Positions 10,446 to 21,898 are shown, numbered from the stretch's first letter. The stretch is 46,991 nucleotides of DNA from Pseudomonas sp. PIC25 (GCF_002286785.1 NZ_MUJY01000060.1:1-46991); one strand, 5' to 3'. Program-made: numbers and translations. The notes: a model not told the origin generated them from the letters alone.

Positions 10446-10543
10446 TTAAGCTGCAAGCGGCAGGCCATAAGTCAACGCTGTCTGGCTGCCGCCCAGCTCC
10501 CAACAACTTGCAGCTCGCGGCTCGAAGTCTGCGGCTGCCTCGT
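10446..10543. repeat. Degenerate intergenic repeat between guaB and guaA (copy 1)
   Basis: A 9-bp perfect inverted repeat, AGCTGCAAG (10449-10457) and CTTGCAGCT (10507-10515), flanks GC-rich imperfect repeats. The right arm with its flank (10507-10539) aligns with the gap between hom and thrC at 35732-35764. These CTGCAAG-rich units resemble the short extragenic repeats scattered in Pseudomonas genomes. Confidence 0.55.
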
Positions 10544-10554
10544 AGAGGCACTCC

Positions 10555-12135
10555 ATGGCCCATCCTGACATTCACGCCCACCGCATCCTGATTCTCGATT
10601 TCGGCTCCCAGTACACCCAGCTGATTGCCCGCCGTGTGCGCGAGATCGGCGTGTACTGCGAGCTGCATCCGTTCGACATGAGCAACGAGGACATCCGGGC
10701 CTTCGCGCCGAAGGGGATCATCCTCGCCGGCGGGCCCGAGTCGGTGCATCAGGCCGACAGCCCGCGCGCACCTCAGGCGGTCTTCGAACTCGGCGTGCCA
10801 CTGCTCGGTATCTGCTACGGCATGCAAACCATGGCCGAGCAGCTCGGCGGCAAGGTCGAGGGCTCCGAGCTCCGTGAGTTCGGCTATGCCCGCGTCGACG
10901 TGGTCGGCAAGTCGAGATTGCTCGATGGCATCGAAGATCATGTGGACGGTGATGGGGTCTTCGGCCTGGACGTATGGATGAGCCATGGCGACAAGGTCAC
11001 CGAGATTCCCGCCGGCTTCCATATCCTGGCCAGCACACCCAGCTGCGCTATCGCCGCCATGGCCGACGACAAGCGCGGCTACTACGGCGTGCAATTCCAC
11101 CCGGAAGTGACTCACACCAAGCAGGGCGGCCGCATCCTGTCGCGGTTCATCCTGGAAATCTGCGGCTGCGAAGCCCTATGGACCCCGTCCAACATCGTCG
11201 AAGACGCCGTTGCCCAGGTGCGTGCCCAGGTCGGCAGCGCCAACGTGCTGCTCGGTCTGTCCGGCGGTGTCGATTCCTCCGTGGTTGCCGCCCTGTTGCA
11301 CAAGGCGATCGGCGACCAGTTGACCTGCGTGTTCGTCGACAACGGCCTGCTGCGTCTACACGAAGGCGACCAGGTCATGGCCATGTTCGCCGAGAACATG
11401 GGCGTGAAGGTGATTCGCGCGGACGCCGAGGCCCAGTTCCTCGCCAACCTCGAAGGCGAGGCTGACCCGGAGAAGAAGCGCAAGATCATCGGCCGCACCT
11501 TCATCGATGTGTTCGATGCCGAGGCGGCGAAGCTGCACAACATCAAGTTCCTCGCCCAAGGCACTATCTACCCGGACGTGATCGAGTCTGCCGGCGCCAA
11601 GACCGGCAAGGCCCACGTGATCAAGTCGCACCATAACGTCGGCGGCCTGCCCGAGGAGATGAACCTCAAGCTGGTCGAGCCGCTCCGCGAGCTGTTCAAG
11701 GACGAGGTGCGCAAGATCGGCCTGGAGCTGGGACTGCCCTACGACATGGTCTACCGTCACCCATTCCCGGGCCCGGGCCTCGGGGTGCGCATCCTTGGCG
11801 AGGTGAAGAAGGAATACGCCGACCTGCTGCGTCGCGCCGACCATATCTTCATCGAAGAGCTGCGCAAGGCCGACTGGTACCACAAGGTCAGTCAGGCCTT
11901 CGTAGTGTTCCAGCCGGTGAAGTCGGTCGGGGTGGTCGGCGACGGTCGCCGCTACGCCTGGGTCGTGGCGCTGCGTGCTGTGGAAACCATCGACTTCATG
12001 ACCGCGCGCTGGGCGCACCTGCCCTACGAGCTGCTGGAGACCGTTTCCAACCGCATCATCAATGAGATCGAAGGCATCTCCCGCGTCACTTACGACGTAT
12101 CGAGCAAGCCGCCGGCGACCATCGAGTGGGAATGA
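10555..12135 (+). CDS. guaA: GMP synthase (glutamine-hydrolysing)
   Basis: GuaA converts XMP to GMP using ATP and glutamine. The 526-residue product carries an N-terminal class I glutamine amidotransferase domain with C87 (GICYGM), H182 and E184 (FHPEV). The ATP-pyrophosphatase domain has the PP-loop GLSGGVDSS at about 234-242, and the C-terminal dimerisation domain ends in PPATIEWE, the family hallmark. GAGG lies about 7 nt before the ATG. It is downstream of guaB with a repeat in the gap, and ends at a strong terminator. Confidence 0.98.
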   Translation: MAHPDIHAHRILILDFGSQYTQLIARRVREIGVYCELHPFDMSNEDIRAFAPKGIILAGGPESVHQADSPRAPQAVFELGVPLLGICYGMQTMAEQLGGKVEGSELREFGYARVDVVGKSRLLDGIEDHVDGDGVFGLDVWMSHGDKVTEIPAGFHILASTPSCAIAAMADDKRGYYGVQFHPEVTHTKQGGRILSRFILEICGCEALWTPSNIVEDAVAQVRAQVGSANVLLGLSGGVDSSVVAALLHKAIGDQLTCVFVDNGLLRLHEGDQVMAMFAENMGVKVIRADAEAQFLANLEGEADPEKKRKIIGRTFIDVFDAEAAKLHNIKFLAQGTIYPDVIESAGAKTGKAHVIKSHHNVGGLPEEMNLKLVEPLRELFKDEVRKIGLELGLPYDMVYRHPFPGPGLGVRILGEVKKEYADLLRRADHIFIEELRKADWYHKVSQAFVVFQPVKSVGVVGDGRRYAWVVALRAVETIDFMTARWAHLPYELLETVSNRIINEIEGISRVTYDVSSKPPATIEWE

Positions 12136-12174
12136 GGGCATGCCGGCGTGGTCGAAACGCCGGTAGGCTCCGCG

Positions 12175-12210
12175 AACGCCGCCATGCCTCAGGGCATGGC
12201 GGCGTTTTTC
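12175..12210 (+). terminator. Rho-independent terminator of guaA
   Basis: A perfect 14-bp stem (12175-12188 with 12193-12206) with the tetraloop TCAG is followed by TTTTTC and more T. It lies 40 bp after the guaA stop. Confidence 0.93.
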
Positions 12211-12307
12211 TTTTGACCGCTCCTGCTTCAGGAAACCGCCTTGTTCATGGTCGAGGCTGGCTTCGTGGTGCGGATAATGTTGGAATGGGAATGATTCAGC
12301 GCAATGA

Positions 12308-12329
12308 GGGCAGCTTCGGCTGCCCTTAT
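12308..12329 (+). promoter_or_regulatory. UUCG-capped hairpin upstream of the multicopper oxidase gene
   Basis: GGGCAGC (12308-12314) pairs with GCTGCCC (12319-12325) around a TTCG tetraloop, and TTATG follows. It lies 63-84 bp before the oxidase start. The T tail is too short for a confident terminator. It may be a leader structure, or a second terminator for read-through from guaA. Confidence 0.35.
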
Positions 12330-12391
12330 GCTATGACTCGACCGGGTACGCACAGGGCGATCCGGCAGTGATCCCGGTTGATGAGAGAACG

Positions 12392-13762
12392 ATGTCCTTC
12401 ACCCGCAGACAAATTCTCGCTGGCCTGGCCGGCCTTGGTGTGGTTGGCCTTGGTGCCGGTGGCGCGCGTTACTGGCTGGGGCGTCCGTTGGACGCCGAAA
12501 CCCATGACTACGAACTGATTGCCGCCCCCCTCGACGTCGAACTGGTGCCGGGTCACAAGACCCCGGCCTGGGCCTACGGCGGCCGGGCGCCCGGCCTTGA
12601 ACTGCGAGCCCGCCAGGGTGATTGGCTGCGGGTGCGCTTCATCAATCGGCTGGAGGTTCCGACCACCATCCATTGGCATGGCATCCGCCTGCCGCTGGAA
12701 ATGGACGGCGTGCCCTACGTGTCGCAATTGCCGGTGCTGCCGGGCGAGTACTTCGATTACCGCTTCCGAGTGCCGGATGCTGGCAGCTACTGGTATCACC
12801 CACATGTATCCAGCGGCGAACAGCTCGGGCGCGGGCTGGTCGGTCCGCTGATCATTGAGGAGCGCGAGCCGACGGGTTTCCGTCATGAACGGACGTTGAG
12901 CCTGAAGAGCTGGCATGTCGACGAGCAGGGTGCTTTCACCGATTTCAGTGTGTCTCGTGAGGCTGCCCGAGGCGGTACGCCAGGGCGGTTGAGCACGATC
13001 AACGGTGTGCATGCGCCGGTGCTGGATTTGCCGGCGGGCCAGATTGTTCGACTACGTCTGTTGAATCTGGATAACACGCTCACCTATCGCCTCAACCTGC
13101 CGGGTGCCGAGGTGCGGATCTACGCGCTGGACGGTAATCCGATCGCGCCGCGCCCCCTGGGCAAGGATTACTGGCTGGGGCCGGGCATGCGCATCGACCT
13201 GGCGCTGCGGGTGCCGGCCGAGGGGGTGGAACTGCCGCTGCGCAACGGGCCGCTGCGGCTGGCGACCCTGCGCGCCCGGGCAAGCACGGAAGTGCCGGGC
13301 GACTGGCCGCCGGCGCTACCGGCCAATCCGGTGGCGGAGCCCGATCTCGCGTCGGCGGAAACCCTGCGGTTCAACTTCGAGTGGGTCGGTGCGGTCTCGG
13401 TGAACGTGGAGAACAGTGCGGCGCCCAGTTTCTGGCAGGTCAACGGGCAGGCCTGGGACATCAAGGACAAAACCTGTGCCGATCGGCCGATTGCCCGGCT
13501 GGAGCATGGCAAGAGCTATGTGTTCGAGCTGCGTAACATGACCCAGTACCAGCACCCGATCCACCTCCACGGGATGACTTTCAAGGTGCTGTCGTCGAAC
13601 CGCCGTCGCATCCAGCCGTATTTCACCGATACCTTCCTGCTGGGCAAGAACGAGCGCGCTCGCGTTGCCTTGGTAGCGGATAATCCCGGCGTCTGGATGT
13701 TCCATTGCCATGTGGTCGATCACATGGAAACGGGACTGATGGCGGCCATCGAAGTCAGCTGA
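12392..13762 (+). CDS. Tat-exported multicopper oxidase
   Basis: The 456-residue three-domain multicopper oxidase has a twin-arginine signal (TRRQILAG, residues 4-11) followed by a Gly/Leu-rich core, so it is exported folded to the periplasm. Copper ligands are complete: H94 and H96 (HWHG), H136 and H138 (YHPH), H388, H391 and H393 (HPIHLHG), and H438, C439, H440 and H444 (HCHVVDH). The residue at the type 1 axial position (H444+5) is L449 rather than Met. The first possible start is a GTG at 12368; I chose the ATG at 12392 because of GAGAG just upstream. Its substrate is unknown: laccase-like, metal or phenol oxidation are all possible. It is not next to copper-resistance genes. Confidence 0.92.
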   Translation: MSFTRRQILAGLAGLGVVGLGAGGARYWLGRPLDAETHDYELIAAPLDVELVPGHKTPAWAYGGRAPGLELRARQGDWLRVRFINRLEVPTTIHWHGIRLPLEMDGVPYVSQLPVLPGEYFDYRFRVPDAGSYWYHPHVSSGEQLGRGLVGPLIIEEREPTGFRHERTLSLKSWHVDEQGAFTDFSVSREAARGGTPGRLSTINGVHAPVLDLPAGQIVRLRLLNLDNTLTYRLNLPGAEVRIYALDGNPIAPRPLGKDYWLGPGMRIDLALRVPAEGVELPLRNGPLRLATLRARASTEVPGDWPPALPANPVAEPDLASAETLRFNFEWVGAVSVNVENSAAPSFWQVNGQAWDIKDKTCADRPIARLEHGKSYVFELRNMTQYQHPIHLHGMTFKVLSSNRRRIQPYFTDTFLLGKNERARVALVADNPGVWMFHCHVVDHMETGLMAAIEVS

Positions 13763-13768
13763 GTGACC

Positions 13769-14251
13769 ATGAAGAAACCCTTGATCATCGACCGTAGCCA
13801 GGATGAGCGCTTCATGCGCGAAGCGCTGGAACTGGCGCGGCAGGGCGCGGCATTGGGCGAGGTTCCGGTCGGCGCCGTGCTGGTGCTGAATGGGGAAATC
13901 GTTGGGCGCGGCTTCAACTGCCCGATCTCTCGCCACGACCCCAGCGCCCATGCGGAAATGGTGGCGATCCGTACGGCTGCGGAAGCGCTGGCCAACTACC
14001 GCTTGCCCGGCAGCACGCTGTACGTGACCCTGGAGCCTTGCAGCATGTGCGCCGGGCTGATCGTCCATTCGCGTATCCAGCGCGTGGTCTATGGCGCCAC
14101 CGAGCCCAAGGCCGGGGTGGTGGTCAGTCGTGGCCAGTTCTTCGCCCAGGAATTTCTCAACCATCGCGTCCTGATCGAGGGCGGGGTGCTGGCGGAGGAG
14201 TGTGGGGCGGTGCTCAGCGAGTTCTTCAAGGCTCGCCGGGGCAAGGGTTAG
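13769..14251 (+). CDS. tadA: tRNA(Arg) adenosine-34 deaminase
   Basis: TadA deaminates adenosine at the wobble position of tRNA-Arg(ACG) to inosine and is usually essential. The 160-residue product has the deaminase zinc site: HAEM with H61 and proton-shuttling E63, and PCSMC with C91 and C94. The HDPSAHAE context and the NYRLPGSTLYVTLEP stretch are typical. A GTG at 13763 is in frame, directly after the oxidase stop; I prefer the ATG at 13769. It ends 5 bp before the convergent mltF stop codon, leaving no space for a terminator. Confidence 0.95.
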   Translation: MKKPLIIDRSQDERFMREALELARQGAALGEVPVGAVLVLNGEIVGRGFNCPISRHDPSAHAEMVAIRTAAEALANYRLPGSTLYVTLEPCSMCAGLIVHSRIQRVVYGATEPKAGVVVSRGQFFAQEFLNHRVLIEGGVLAEECGAVLSEFFKARRGKG

Positions 14252-14256
14252 AAACG

Positions 14257-15765
<1,509 letters not shown>

Positions 15766-15834
15766 TCACTTCTCTGCTAGCGGCAGGCGACGGTCTGCGC
15801 GCCCGCCACGGATGCCGAGACGGGCGCTTTAGGC

Positions 15835-15840
15835 TAGAAT
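15835..15840 (+). promoter_or_regulatory. Possible -10 element of the purL promoter
   Basis: TAGAAT lies 45 bp before the purL ATG in the divergent gap with mltF. No good -35 is seen at the right distance (ATGCCG at 17 bp spacing), so this is a weak call. Confidence 0.35.
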
Positions 15841-15884
15841 GCACGGCCTCCAAGCACACCCCCTTCCCAGAGGCTGTCCCGAAG

Positions 15885-18800
15885 ATGTTGATCCTGCGCG
15901 GCGCACCCGCCCTTTCCGCCTTCCGCCACGGCAAATTGCTCGAGCAACTGACCACCAGGGTCCCCGCCGTGACCGGGCTGTACGCCGAGTTTGCCCACTT
16001 CGCTGACGTGACCGGCGTGCTCAGCGGTGAAGAAGAGCAGGTTCTCGCACGTTTGCTGAAGTACGGCCCCAGTGTACCGGTGCAAGAGCCGAGCGGTCGC
16101 CTGTTCCTGGTGGTTCCGCGTTTCGGCACCATTTCCCCCTGGTCGAGCAAGGCCAGCGATATCGCGCACAACTGCGGGTTGGCCAAGATCCAGCGTCTGG
16201 AACGGGGCATTGCTTACTATGTTTCCGGCGATATCGGCGAGGCCGATCTGCCGTTGATCGCCGCCGCGCTGCACGATCGTATGACCCAACTGGTGCTCGG
16301 CTCCCTCGACGAGGCAGCCGGCCTGTTCAGCCATGCCCAGCCCAAGCCGCTGACCGCAGTGGACGTGCTCGGCGGTGGCCGTACGGCATTGGAGAAGGCC
16401 AACGTCGAGCTGGGCCTGGCCCTGGCCGACGATGAAATCGATTACCTGGTGAAGAGTTTCACCGAACTGGGCCGCAACCCGCACGACATCGAACTGATGA
16501 TGTTCGCCCAGGCCAACTCCGAACATTGCCGGCACAAGATATTCAATGCCAGCTGGGACATCGACGGCGAGTCCCAGGACAAGTCGCTGTTCGGCATGAT
16601 CAAGAACACCTACGAGATGCATCGCGAAGGCGTGCTGTCCGCCTACAAGGACAACGCTGCGGTGATCGTCGGCCACGTCGCCGGCCGCTTCTATCCGAAC
16701 CCGGAAACCCGGCAGTACGGCGCCAGCCAGGAGCCGGTGCACATCCTGATGAAGGTGGAAACCCATAACCACCCGACCGCGATCGCTCCCTTCCCCGGCG
16801 CATCCACCGGCTCCGGCGGTGAAATCCGCGACGAAGGCGCCACCGGCCGCGGGGCCAAGCCGAAGGCCGGCCTGACCGGTTTCACCGTCTCGAACCTGAA
16901 CATCCCCGGTTTCCTCCAGCCCTGGGAGAAGCCTTACGGCAAGCCCGAGCGCATCGTCAGCGCGCTGGACATCATGATCGAAGGCCCGCTGGGCGGCGCG
17001 GCGTTCAACAACGAGTTCGGCCGTCCGGCGCTGACCGGTTATTTCCGTACATTCGAGCAGGCGGTGGAAACCCCGCGCGGCGAAGAGGTGCGCGGCTATC
17101 ACAAGCCGATCATGCTGGCCGGCGGCATGGGCAACATCCGTGAAGAGCACGTGCAGAAGGGCGAAATTTCGGTCGGCGCCAAACTGATCGTGCTCGGCGG
17201 CCCGGCCATGCTGATCGGCCTGGGCGGCGGTGCCGCTTCGTCCATGGCCACCGGCACCAGCTCGGCGGACTTGGATTTCGCTTCGGTGCAACGCGACAAC
17301 CCGGAAATGGAACGCCGCTGCCAGGAGGTCATCGACCGTTGCTGGCAGCTCGGCGAGCAGAACCCTATCAAGTTCATCCATGACGTCGGCGCGGGCGGCC
17401 TTTCCAATGCCTTCCCCGAGCTGGTCAACGACGGTGGACGCGGCGGTCGCTTCGAACTGCGTGCAATCCCCAACGACGAGCCGGGCATGGCGCCGCTGGA
17501 AATCTGGTGCAACGAGTCGCAGGAGCGCTACGTCCTGTCCGTGGATGCTGCCGATTTCGAGCGTTTCAAGGCCATCTGCGAACGCGAGCGCTGCCCCTTC
17601 GCCGTCGTCGGCGAGGCCACCGAAGAGAAGCACCTGACCGTTTCCGATAGTCACTTCGGCAACAGGCCGGTGGACATGCCGCTCAACGTCTTGCTTGGCA
17701 AGGCCCCGCGCATGCACCGCAGCGCCAACCGCGAAGGCAGCCTGGGCGACGATTTCGACGCTGCCGGCGTGGACCTCGAAGAAGCTGTCGGTCGCGTGCT
17801 GCGTCACCCGTCGGTGGCCAGCAAGAGCTTCCTGATCACCATCGGCGACCGCACCATCACCGGCCTGGTCGCCCGCGACCAGATGGTTGGCCCCTGGCAG
17901 GTGCCGGTGGCCGACTGCGCCGTCACCGCCACCAGCTTCGACGTCTACACCGGTGAGGCCATGGCGATGGGCGAGCGCACGCCGCTGGCCCTGCTCGACG
18001 CACCGGCCTCCGGCCGCATGGCTATCGGCGAGACCATCACCAACCTGGCCGCTTCGCGTATCGGCAAGCTGTCCGATATCAAGCTATCGGCCAACTGGAT
18101 GGCGGCTGCCGGGCACCCGGGCGAAGATGCGCGCCTCTACGACACCGTCAAGGCGGTGGGCATGGAGCTGTGCCCGGCGCTGGGTATCACCGTACCGGTG
18201 GGCAAGGACTCCATGTCCATGAAGACCCGCTGGCAGGAGGAGGGCGCCGAGAAGAGCGTGACTGCCCCGCTGTCGTTGATCGTTTCCGGCTTCGCGCCGG
18301 TGCTGGATATCCGCCAGACCCTGACCCCGCAGTTGCGGCTGGACAAGGGAGAGACCGACCTGATCCTGATCGACCTGGGCCGTGGGCAGAACCGCCTGGG
18401 TGGTTCCATCCTCGCCCAGACTTACGGTCGCCTTGGCCGGCAAGCCCCGGACGTCGACGATGCCGAGGACCTGAAAGCCTTCTTCGCCGTGATCCAGGGC
18501 CTGAATGCCGACGGTCATCTGCTGGCCTATCACGACCGTTCCGACGGCGGCCTGCTGACGTCCGCCCTGGAGATGGCTTTCGCCGGTCACTGTGGGCTCG
18601 ACCTGACACTGGATGCGCTGGCGGACAGTCGCGAAGAGATTGCGGCTGTGCTGTTCAACGAGGAGCTGGGTGCCTTGATCCAGGTTCGCCAGGATGCCAC
18701 CCCGGAAGTGCTTGCACAGTTCAGTGCTGCCGGCCTGGGCGATTGCGTCGCGGTGATCGGCCAGCCGGTCAACGGTGCCGATGTCGCCATCCGCTTCAAC

Positions 18801-19781
18801 GGTGAACCGGTGTTCGGCGGCGAGCGTCGTGTGCTGCAGCGCCAGTGGAGCGAAACCAGCTACCGCATCCAGCGTCTGCGCGACAACGCCGAGTGCGCCG
18901 AGCAGGAGTTCGACGCGATTCTCGAGGAAGACAATCCGGGCCTGTCGATCAAGCTCGCCTTCGACGTCAACCAGGATATCGCCGCGCCTTATATCAAGAA
19001 GGGCGTGCGTCCGCAGGTCGCGGTGCTGCGTGAGCAGGGCGTCAATGGTCAGGTGGAAATGGCCGCGGCCTTCGACCGCGCCGGCTTCGCCGCCCTCGAC
19101 GTGCACATGAGCGACATTCTCGCGGGCCGCGTCGATCTGAACGACTTCAAGGGGCTGGTTGCCTGCGGCGGCTTCTCCTACGGAGACGTGCTCGGTGCCG
19201 GCGAGGGTTGGGCCAAGTCGATCCTGTTCAACGCCCGTGCCCGCGAGGCCTTCCAAGCGTTCTTCGAGCGCAAGGACAGCTTCGCTCTCGGCGTCTGCAA
19301 TGGCTGCCAGATGATGTCGAACCTGCACGAGCTGATCCCGGGCAGCGAATTCTGGCCGCACTTCGTGCGCAACCGTTCCGAGCAGTTCGAAGCGCGGGTG
19401 GCGATGGTCCAAGTGCAGGAGTCGGCATCGATCTTCCTGCGCGGCATGGCGGGGTCGCGCATGCCCATCGCCATTGCCCACGGCGAAGGCCATGCCGAGT
19501 ATGAAAGCGAAGAAGCCCTGCTGGAAGCCGATCTGTCCGGCACCGTGGCGCTGCGCTTTGTGGATAACCACGGCAAGGTCAGCGAGCGTTATCCGGCCAA
19601 CCCGAACGGCTCGCCGCGCGGTATCACCGGCCTTTGCAGCCGCGACGGCCGTGTGACCATCATGATGCCGCACCCCGAGCGGGTCTTCCGTGCCGTGCAG
19701 AACTCCTGGCGTCCGGACGACTGGCAGGAAGACGGCGGCTGGATGCGTATGTTCCGCAACGCGCGCGTCTGGGTCGACTGA
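15885..19781 (+). CDS. purL: Phosphoribosylformylglycinamidine synthase (large form)
   Basis: PurL converts FGAR to FGAM with glutamine and ATP, the fourth step of purine synthesis. The 1298-residue fused form has an N-terminal PurS-like region, a linker, two tandem AIRS-like synthetase modules and a C-terminal glutaminase domain. The nucleophile C1138 lies in [11 protein letters not shown], and HPER is close to the end. The frame is open for another 177 bp upstream; I chose the ATG at 15885 because the [14 protein letters not shown] start is the usual one for this family and AGAGG lies upstream. Together with guaB, guaA and purT it makes this window rich in purine genes, though they are not one operon. 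Confidence 0.97.
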   Translation: MLILRGAPALSAFRHGKLLEQLTTRVPAVTGLYAEFAHFADVTGVLSGEEEQVLARLLKYGPSVPVQEPSGRLFLVVPRFGTISPWSSKASDIAHNCGLAKIQRLERGIAYYVSGDIGEADLPLIAAALHDRMTQLVLGSLDEAAGLFSHAQPKPLTAVDVLGGGRTALEKANVELGLALADDEIDYLVKSFTELGRNPHDIELMMFAQANSEHCRHKIFNASWDIDGESQDKSLFGMIKNTYEMHREGVLSAYKDNAAVIVGHVAGRFYPNPETRQYGASQEPVHILMKVETHNHPTAIAPFPGASTGSGGEIRDEGATGRGAKPKAGLTGFTVSNLNIPGFLQPWEKPYGKPERIVSALDIMIEGPLGGAAFNNEFGRPALTGYFRTFEQAVETPRGEEVRGYHKPIMLAGGMGNIREEHVQKGEISVGAKLIVLGGPAMLIGLGGGAASSMATGTSSADLDFASVQRDNPEMERRCQEVIDRCWQLGEQNPIKFIHDVGAGGLSNAFPELVNDGGRGGRFELRAIPNDEPGMAPLEIWCNESQERYVLSVDAADFERFKAICERERCPFAVVGEATEEKHLTVSDSHFGNRPVDMPLNVLLGKAPRMHRSANREGSLGDDFDAAGVDLEEAVGRVLRHPSVASKSFLITIGDRTITGLVARDQMVGPWQVPVADCAVTATSFDVYTGEAMAMGERTPLALLDAPASGRMAIGETITNLAASRIGKLSDIKLSANWMAAAGHPGEDARLYDTVKAVGMELCPALGITVPVGKDSMSMKTRWQEEGAEKSVTAPLSLIVSGFAPVLDIRQTLTPQLRLDKGETDLILIDLGRGQNRLGGSILAQTYGRLGRQAPDVDDAEDLKAFFAVIQGLNADGHLLAYHDRSDGGLLTSALEMAFAGHCGLDLTLDALADSREEIAAVLFNEELGALIQVRQDATPEVLAQFSAAGLGDCVAVIGQPVNGADVAIRFNGEPVFGGERRVLQRQWSETSYRIQRLRDNAECAEQEFDAILEEDNPGLSIKLAFDVNQDIAAPYIKKGVRPQVAVLREQGVNGQVEMAAAFDRAGFAALDVHMSDILAGRVDLNDFKGLVACGGFSYGDVLGAGEGWAKSILFNARAREAFQAFFERKDSFALGVCNGCQMMSNLHELIPGSEFWPHFVRNRSEQFEARVAMVQVQESASIFLRGMAGSRMPIAIAHGEGHAEYESEEALLEADLSGTVALRFVDNHGKVSERYPANPNGSPRGITGLCSRDGRVTIMMPHPERVFRAVQNSWRPDDWQEDGGWMRMFRNARVWVD

Positions 19782-19784
19782 CCG

Positions 19785-19809
19785 GCGCTTCGTCGCGACG
19801 CGCTTTTTT
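19785..19809 (+). terminator. Possible terminator after purL
   Basis: A GC-rich imperfect hairpin (outer GCGC/GCGC plus a short inner stem) is followed by TTTTTT. The CGTCGCGACG palindrome inside it is repeated about 20 bp further on. Confidence 0.45.
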
Positions 19810-19844
19810 CCGGGCGTCGCGACGCCTCCTTCCGGGAGATCGCC

Positions 19845-20120
19845 ATGGCGGACATCGAGTCTGTCGCTGTCATCCTACCCGAGGTGCGCCAGGTAGAACC
19901 CGGCGACAGCCTCTGTCTGTGCCGCTGCGGTCATTCTCCGATATTGCCGGACTGCCCGCCCCATTGCGTCGACGGTCGCCGTCTGGTCGTCACTCGATCC
20001 CGTCTCTTGCTGCTATGCCGCTGCGGTCGTTCGCGCAGCCTGCCTTACTGCGATGGCAGCCACTCCCCCGCCGCCCTGGGGCTCAAGGCGAAATGGAAGC
20101 GCTTTCTCTCGCCCCGCTGA
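19845..20120 (+). CDS. Dual CDGSH iron-sulfur protein
   Basis: The 91-residue product has two CDGSH-type [2Fe-2S] sites. The C-terminal one is canonical: C58, C60, C69-D-G-S-H73. The N-terminal one has C26, C28, S31, P35 and C37, but CDGSH is replaced by C-P-P-H40-C41, so the His ligand is shifted by one or replaced by Cys. A GGGAGA ribosome binding site lies 6 nt before the ATG. CDGSH proteins of this class carry redox-active, transferable clusters and may act in iron or redox handling. The function here is unknown. It follows purL by 63 bp. Confidence 0.8.
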   Translation: MADIESVAVILPEVRQVEPGDSLCLCRCGHSPILPDCPPHCVDGRRLVVTRSRLLLLCRCGRSRSLPYCDGSHSPAALGLKAKWKRFLSPR

Positions 20121-20227
20121 ATGCTGGCATTTTTCCTCCCTCTTCGAACATCCGGGTTTTTTACCGGTCAAAACTGCCAACTTTCCGTACTGAACCCCTC
20201 TCGTTCGATGCGTTGAGGTCAAAGTGC

Positions 20228-20248
20228 CATCATGTTTGTGGCATGATG
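20228..20248. promoter_or_regulatory. Inverted repeat upstream of the NIF3/YqfO-like gene
   Basis: CATCATG (20228-20234) and CATGATG (20242-20248) form a 7-bp inverted repeat with a 7-nt spacer, ending 41 bp before the ATG. It could be an operator. The rest of the gap 20121-20289 shows nothing clear. Confidence 0.3.
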
Positions 20249-20289
20249 TTCATCTGCCTGCACCACCTACGAACCGCTTGGAGACCCTG

Positions 20290-20607
20290 ATGTACAAGCT
20301 GTGCTTCTATGTTCCGGAACCCCATCTGGAAGCAGTCAAGAAAGCCATTTTCGCGGCCGGTGCCGGCCGTATTGGCGCATATGACAGTTGCTGCTGGCAG
20401 ACCTTGGGTCAGGGGCAGTTCCGGCCGTTGGAGGGAAGCCAACCGTTTCTCGGGGTGACCGGGCGTGTGGAGCAGGTGGCGGAATGGAAGGTCGAACTCG
20501 TCGTGGCTGACGAGCAGATCCACGACGTGGTGAAGGCGCTGAAGAAGGCGCACCCCTACGAAACGCCGGCGTTTCAGGTATGGCGTCTGTCGGATATGGT
20601 TTTCTGA
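20290..20607 (+). CDS. Stand-alone NIF3/YqfO-like domain protein
   Basis: The 105-residue product (MYKLCFYVPEPHLEAVKKAIFAAGAGRIGAYDSC...) matches the inserted PII-like domain of NIF3/YqfO proteins: the GxGxIGxYxxCxW pattern, then GxxRPLEGSxPFxG and HPYETPAxQV. It occurs as an independent small protein in pseudomonads. No catalytic NIF3 dimetal site is present, so a regulatory or ligand-binding role is more likely. GGAGA lies 6-7 nt before the ATG. Confidence 0.85.
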   Translation: MYKLCFYVPEPHLEAVKKAIFAAGAGRIGAYDSCCWQTLGQGQFRPLEGSQPFLGVTGRVEQVAEWKVELVVADEQIHDVVKALKKAHPYETPAFQVWRLSDMVF

Positions 20608-20626
20608 GTTTTAGCCGATCGATACG

Positions 20627-20654
20627 ATGAGGAGCTTGGTGTTGTGCTCCTCAT
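20627..20654. terminator. Hairpin between convergent genes
   Basis: A perfect 9-bp inverted repeat (20627-20635 with 20646-20654) with a 10-nt loop sits between the stops of the NIF3-like gene and the L,D-transpeptidase gene. There is no T run on either strand, so its activity as a terminator is uncertain. Confidence 0.4.
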
Positions 20655-20666
20655 GCGTGCCTTCCC

Positions 20667-21170
20667 TCACGGTCTGATCTCGATCAGCGTGCCGTCTTTG
20701 ACCAGACTCCAGATTTCCTTCATGTCGGCATTGGTCAGGGCGATGCAGCCCTCGGTCCAGTCCAGGGTTTGGAAGTACCATTCGGGATATTCCTCATCCA
20801 GCGGCGTGCCGTGGATCATGATCATGCTGCCTGGCGGCACGCCTTCCTGACGGGCCCGTGCGAGGTCGCGGGCATTGGGGTAGGAGATATGCATGGACAG
20901 GTTGTATTTGTCGCTGGGCTTGCGCCAGTCGATCCAGTAGAAGCCTTCCGGCGTCCGCTTGTCGCCTTCGCGAAGTTTCGGTCCTTTTGGCTGCTTGCCC
21001 AGGGAGACGCGATAACTCTTGAGCGTCTGCCCTTTGCTGATGAGATGAAGCTTGCGCTCGGATTTGACGACCAGCACCTTGTCGACCTGCTGTCCCTCAA
21101 GGGTGGGCGTTGCGTTGGCGTGAGACAAGGTGGCGATGGACAGGCACAAAGCAGCGAACAACCAGCGCAT
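20667..21170 (-). CDS. L,D-transpeptidase (YkuD family)
   Basis: The 167-residue product has a Sec signal peptide (hydrophobic residues 4-14, cleavage near ANA at 20) and one YkuD catalytic domain. H120 (IMIHGTP) and C142 (WTEGCIAL) form the active-site motif. Such enzymes make 3-3 peptidoglycan cross-links or attach lipoproteins to the murein. The protein lacks a LysM or peptidoglycan-binding module. GGGGAG precedes the ATG. The zinc-ribbon Nudix gene ends 26 bp upstream on the same strand, so the two may be cotranscribed. Confidence 0.9.
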   Translation of the reverse strand: MRWLFAALCLSIATLSHANATPTLEGQQVDKVLVVKSERKLHLISKGQTLKSYRVSLGKQPKGPKLREGDKRTPEGFYWIDWRKPSDKYNLSMHISYPNARDLARARQEGVPPGSMIMIHGTPLDEEYPEWYFQTLDWTEGCIALTNADMKEIWSLVKDGTLIEIRP

Positions 21171-21196
21171 TTTGGAACGACTCCCCGGAACTGCAA

Positions 21197-21754
21197 TTAC
21201 TCTACTTTCTTAGAATAGGCCCGCAACGCCTCGATAGGTTCGTTGCGTACCGGGTAGACATGCTCCACCCGGTCGGCGAAGAAGCATTCTAAGGTACGCC
21301 CTACGGTCGGGAAAGCGAGCTCGGACCAGGGGATGTCCCGCTCGTGAAACAGGCGAACCTCGAGACTCTCATCGCCAACGGCGAAATCCAGGTCGACCAG
21401 CTCGGCCCGAAAGAACAGATAGACCTGGCTGATATGCGGCAGGTCGAAGAGGGTGTAGAGCTTGAGGTCGCGCACTCGCGCGCAGGCTTCTTCCAGGGTT
21501 TCGCGCATGGCGGCCTCGGCGGTGGTTTCACCGTTTTCCATGAAGCCGGCCGGGAGCGTCCAGTAGCCTCGGCGCGGTTCGATGGCGCGGCGGCAGAGCA
21601 GTACCTGGTCGCCCCATATGGGCAGGCAACCGGCGACGACACGCGGATTCTGGTAATGGATGGTCTGGCATTCGCCGCAGACGAAACGTGGGCGGTTATC
21701 GCCGTCGGGTATACGTTGCGTCACCGGACTGCCGCAGTGGCTGCAGAATTTCAT
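21197..21754 (-). CDS. Nudix hydrolase with N-terminal zinc ribbon
   Basis: The 185-residue product begins with a zinc ribbon (CSHCGSP...CGECQ, two CxxC pairs). A Nudix domain follows, with the box GFMENGETTAEAAMRETLEEA; the RExLEEA part is conserved and the terminal G is replaced by C. This architecture resembles NADH pyrophosphatase-like and ADP-ribose-type Nudix enzymes, but the substrate is not determinable. The frame remains open to 22210 antisense to the next Nudix gene. I chose the ATG at 21754 because of the AGGGGAA upstream and because the ribbon starts there. Confidence 0.88.
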   Translation of the reverse strand: MKFCSHCGSPVTQRIPDGDNRPRFVCGECQTIHYQNPRVVAGCLPIWGDQVLLCRRAIEPRRGYWTLPAGFMENGETTAEAAMRETLEEACARVRDLKLYTLFDLPHISQVYLFFRAELVDLDFAVGDESLEVRLFHERDIPWSELAFPTVGRTLECFFADRVEHVYPVRNEPIEALRAYSKKVE

Positions 21755-21898
21755 GGTGTTCCCCTCATCCTGATCCCATCTTGGCGCGAGGGGTGCGAGG
21801 CGGCAAGCCGGGCCGGCTGAAAGGCGTGACCGGTTGGCGCGGGGCTTGGGCGCGGCGGGACTTCGTGCCATGATGCGAAGCAAAGGAAAAGACCGAGA

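Noticed and set aside
15834-17807. Long minus-strand ORF opposite purL
   Set aside because: It is a shadow frame of a GC-rich gene; no motifs, while purL is unambiguous.
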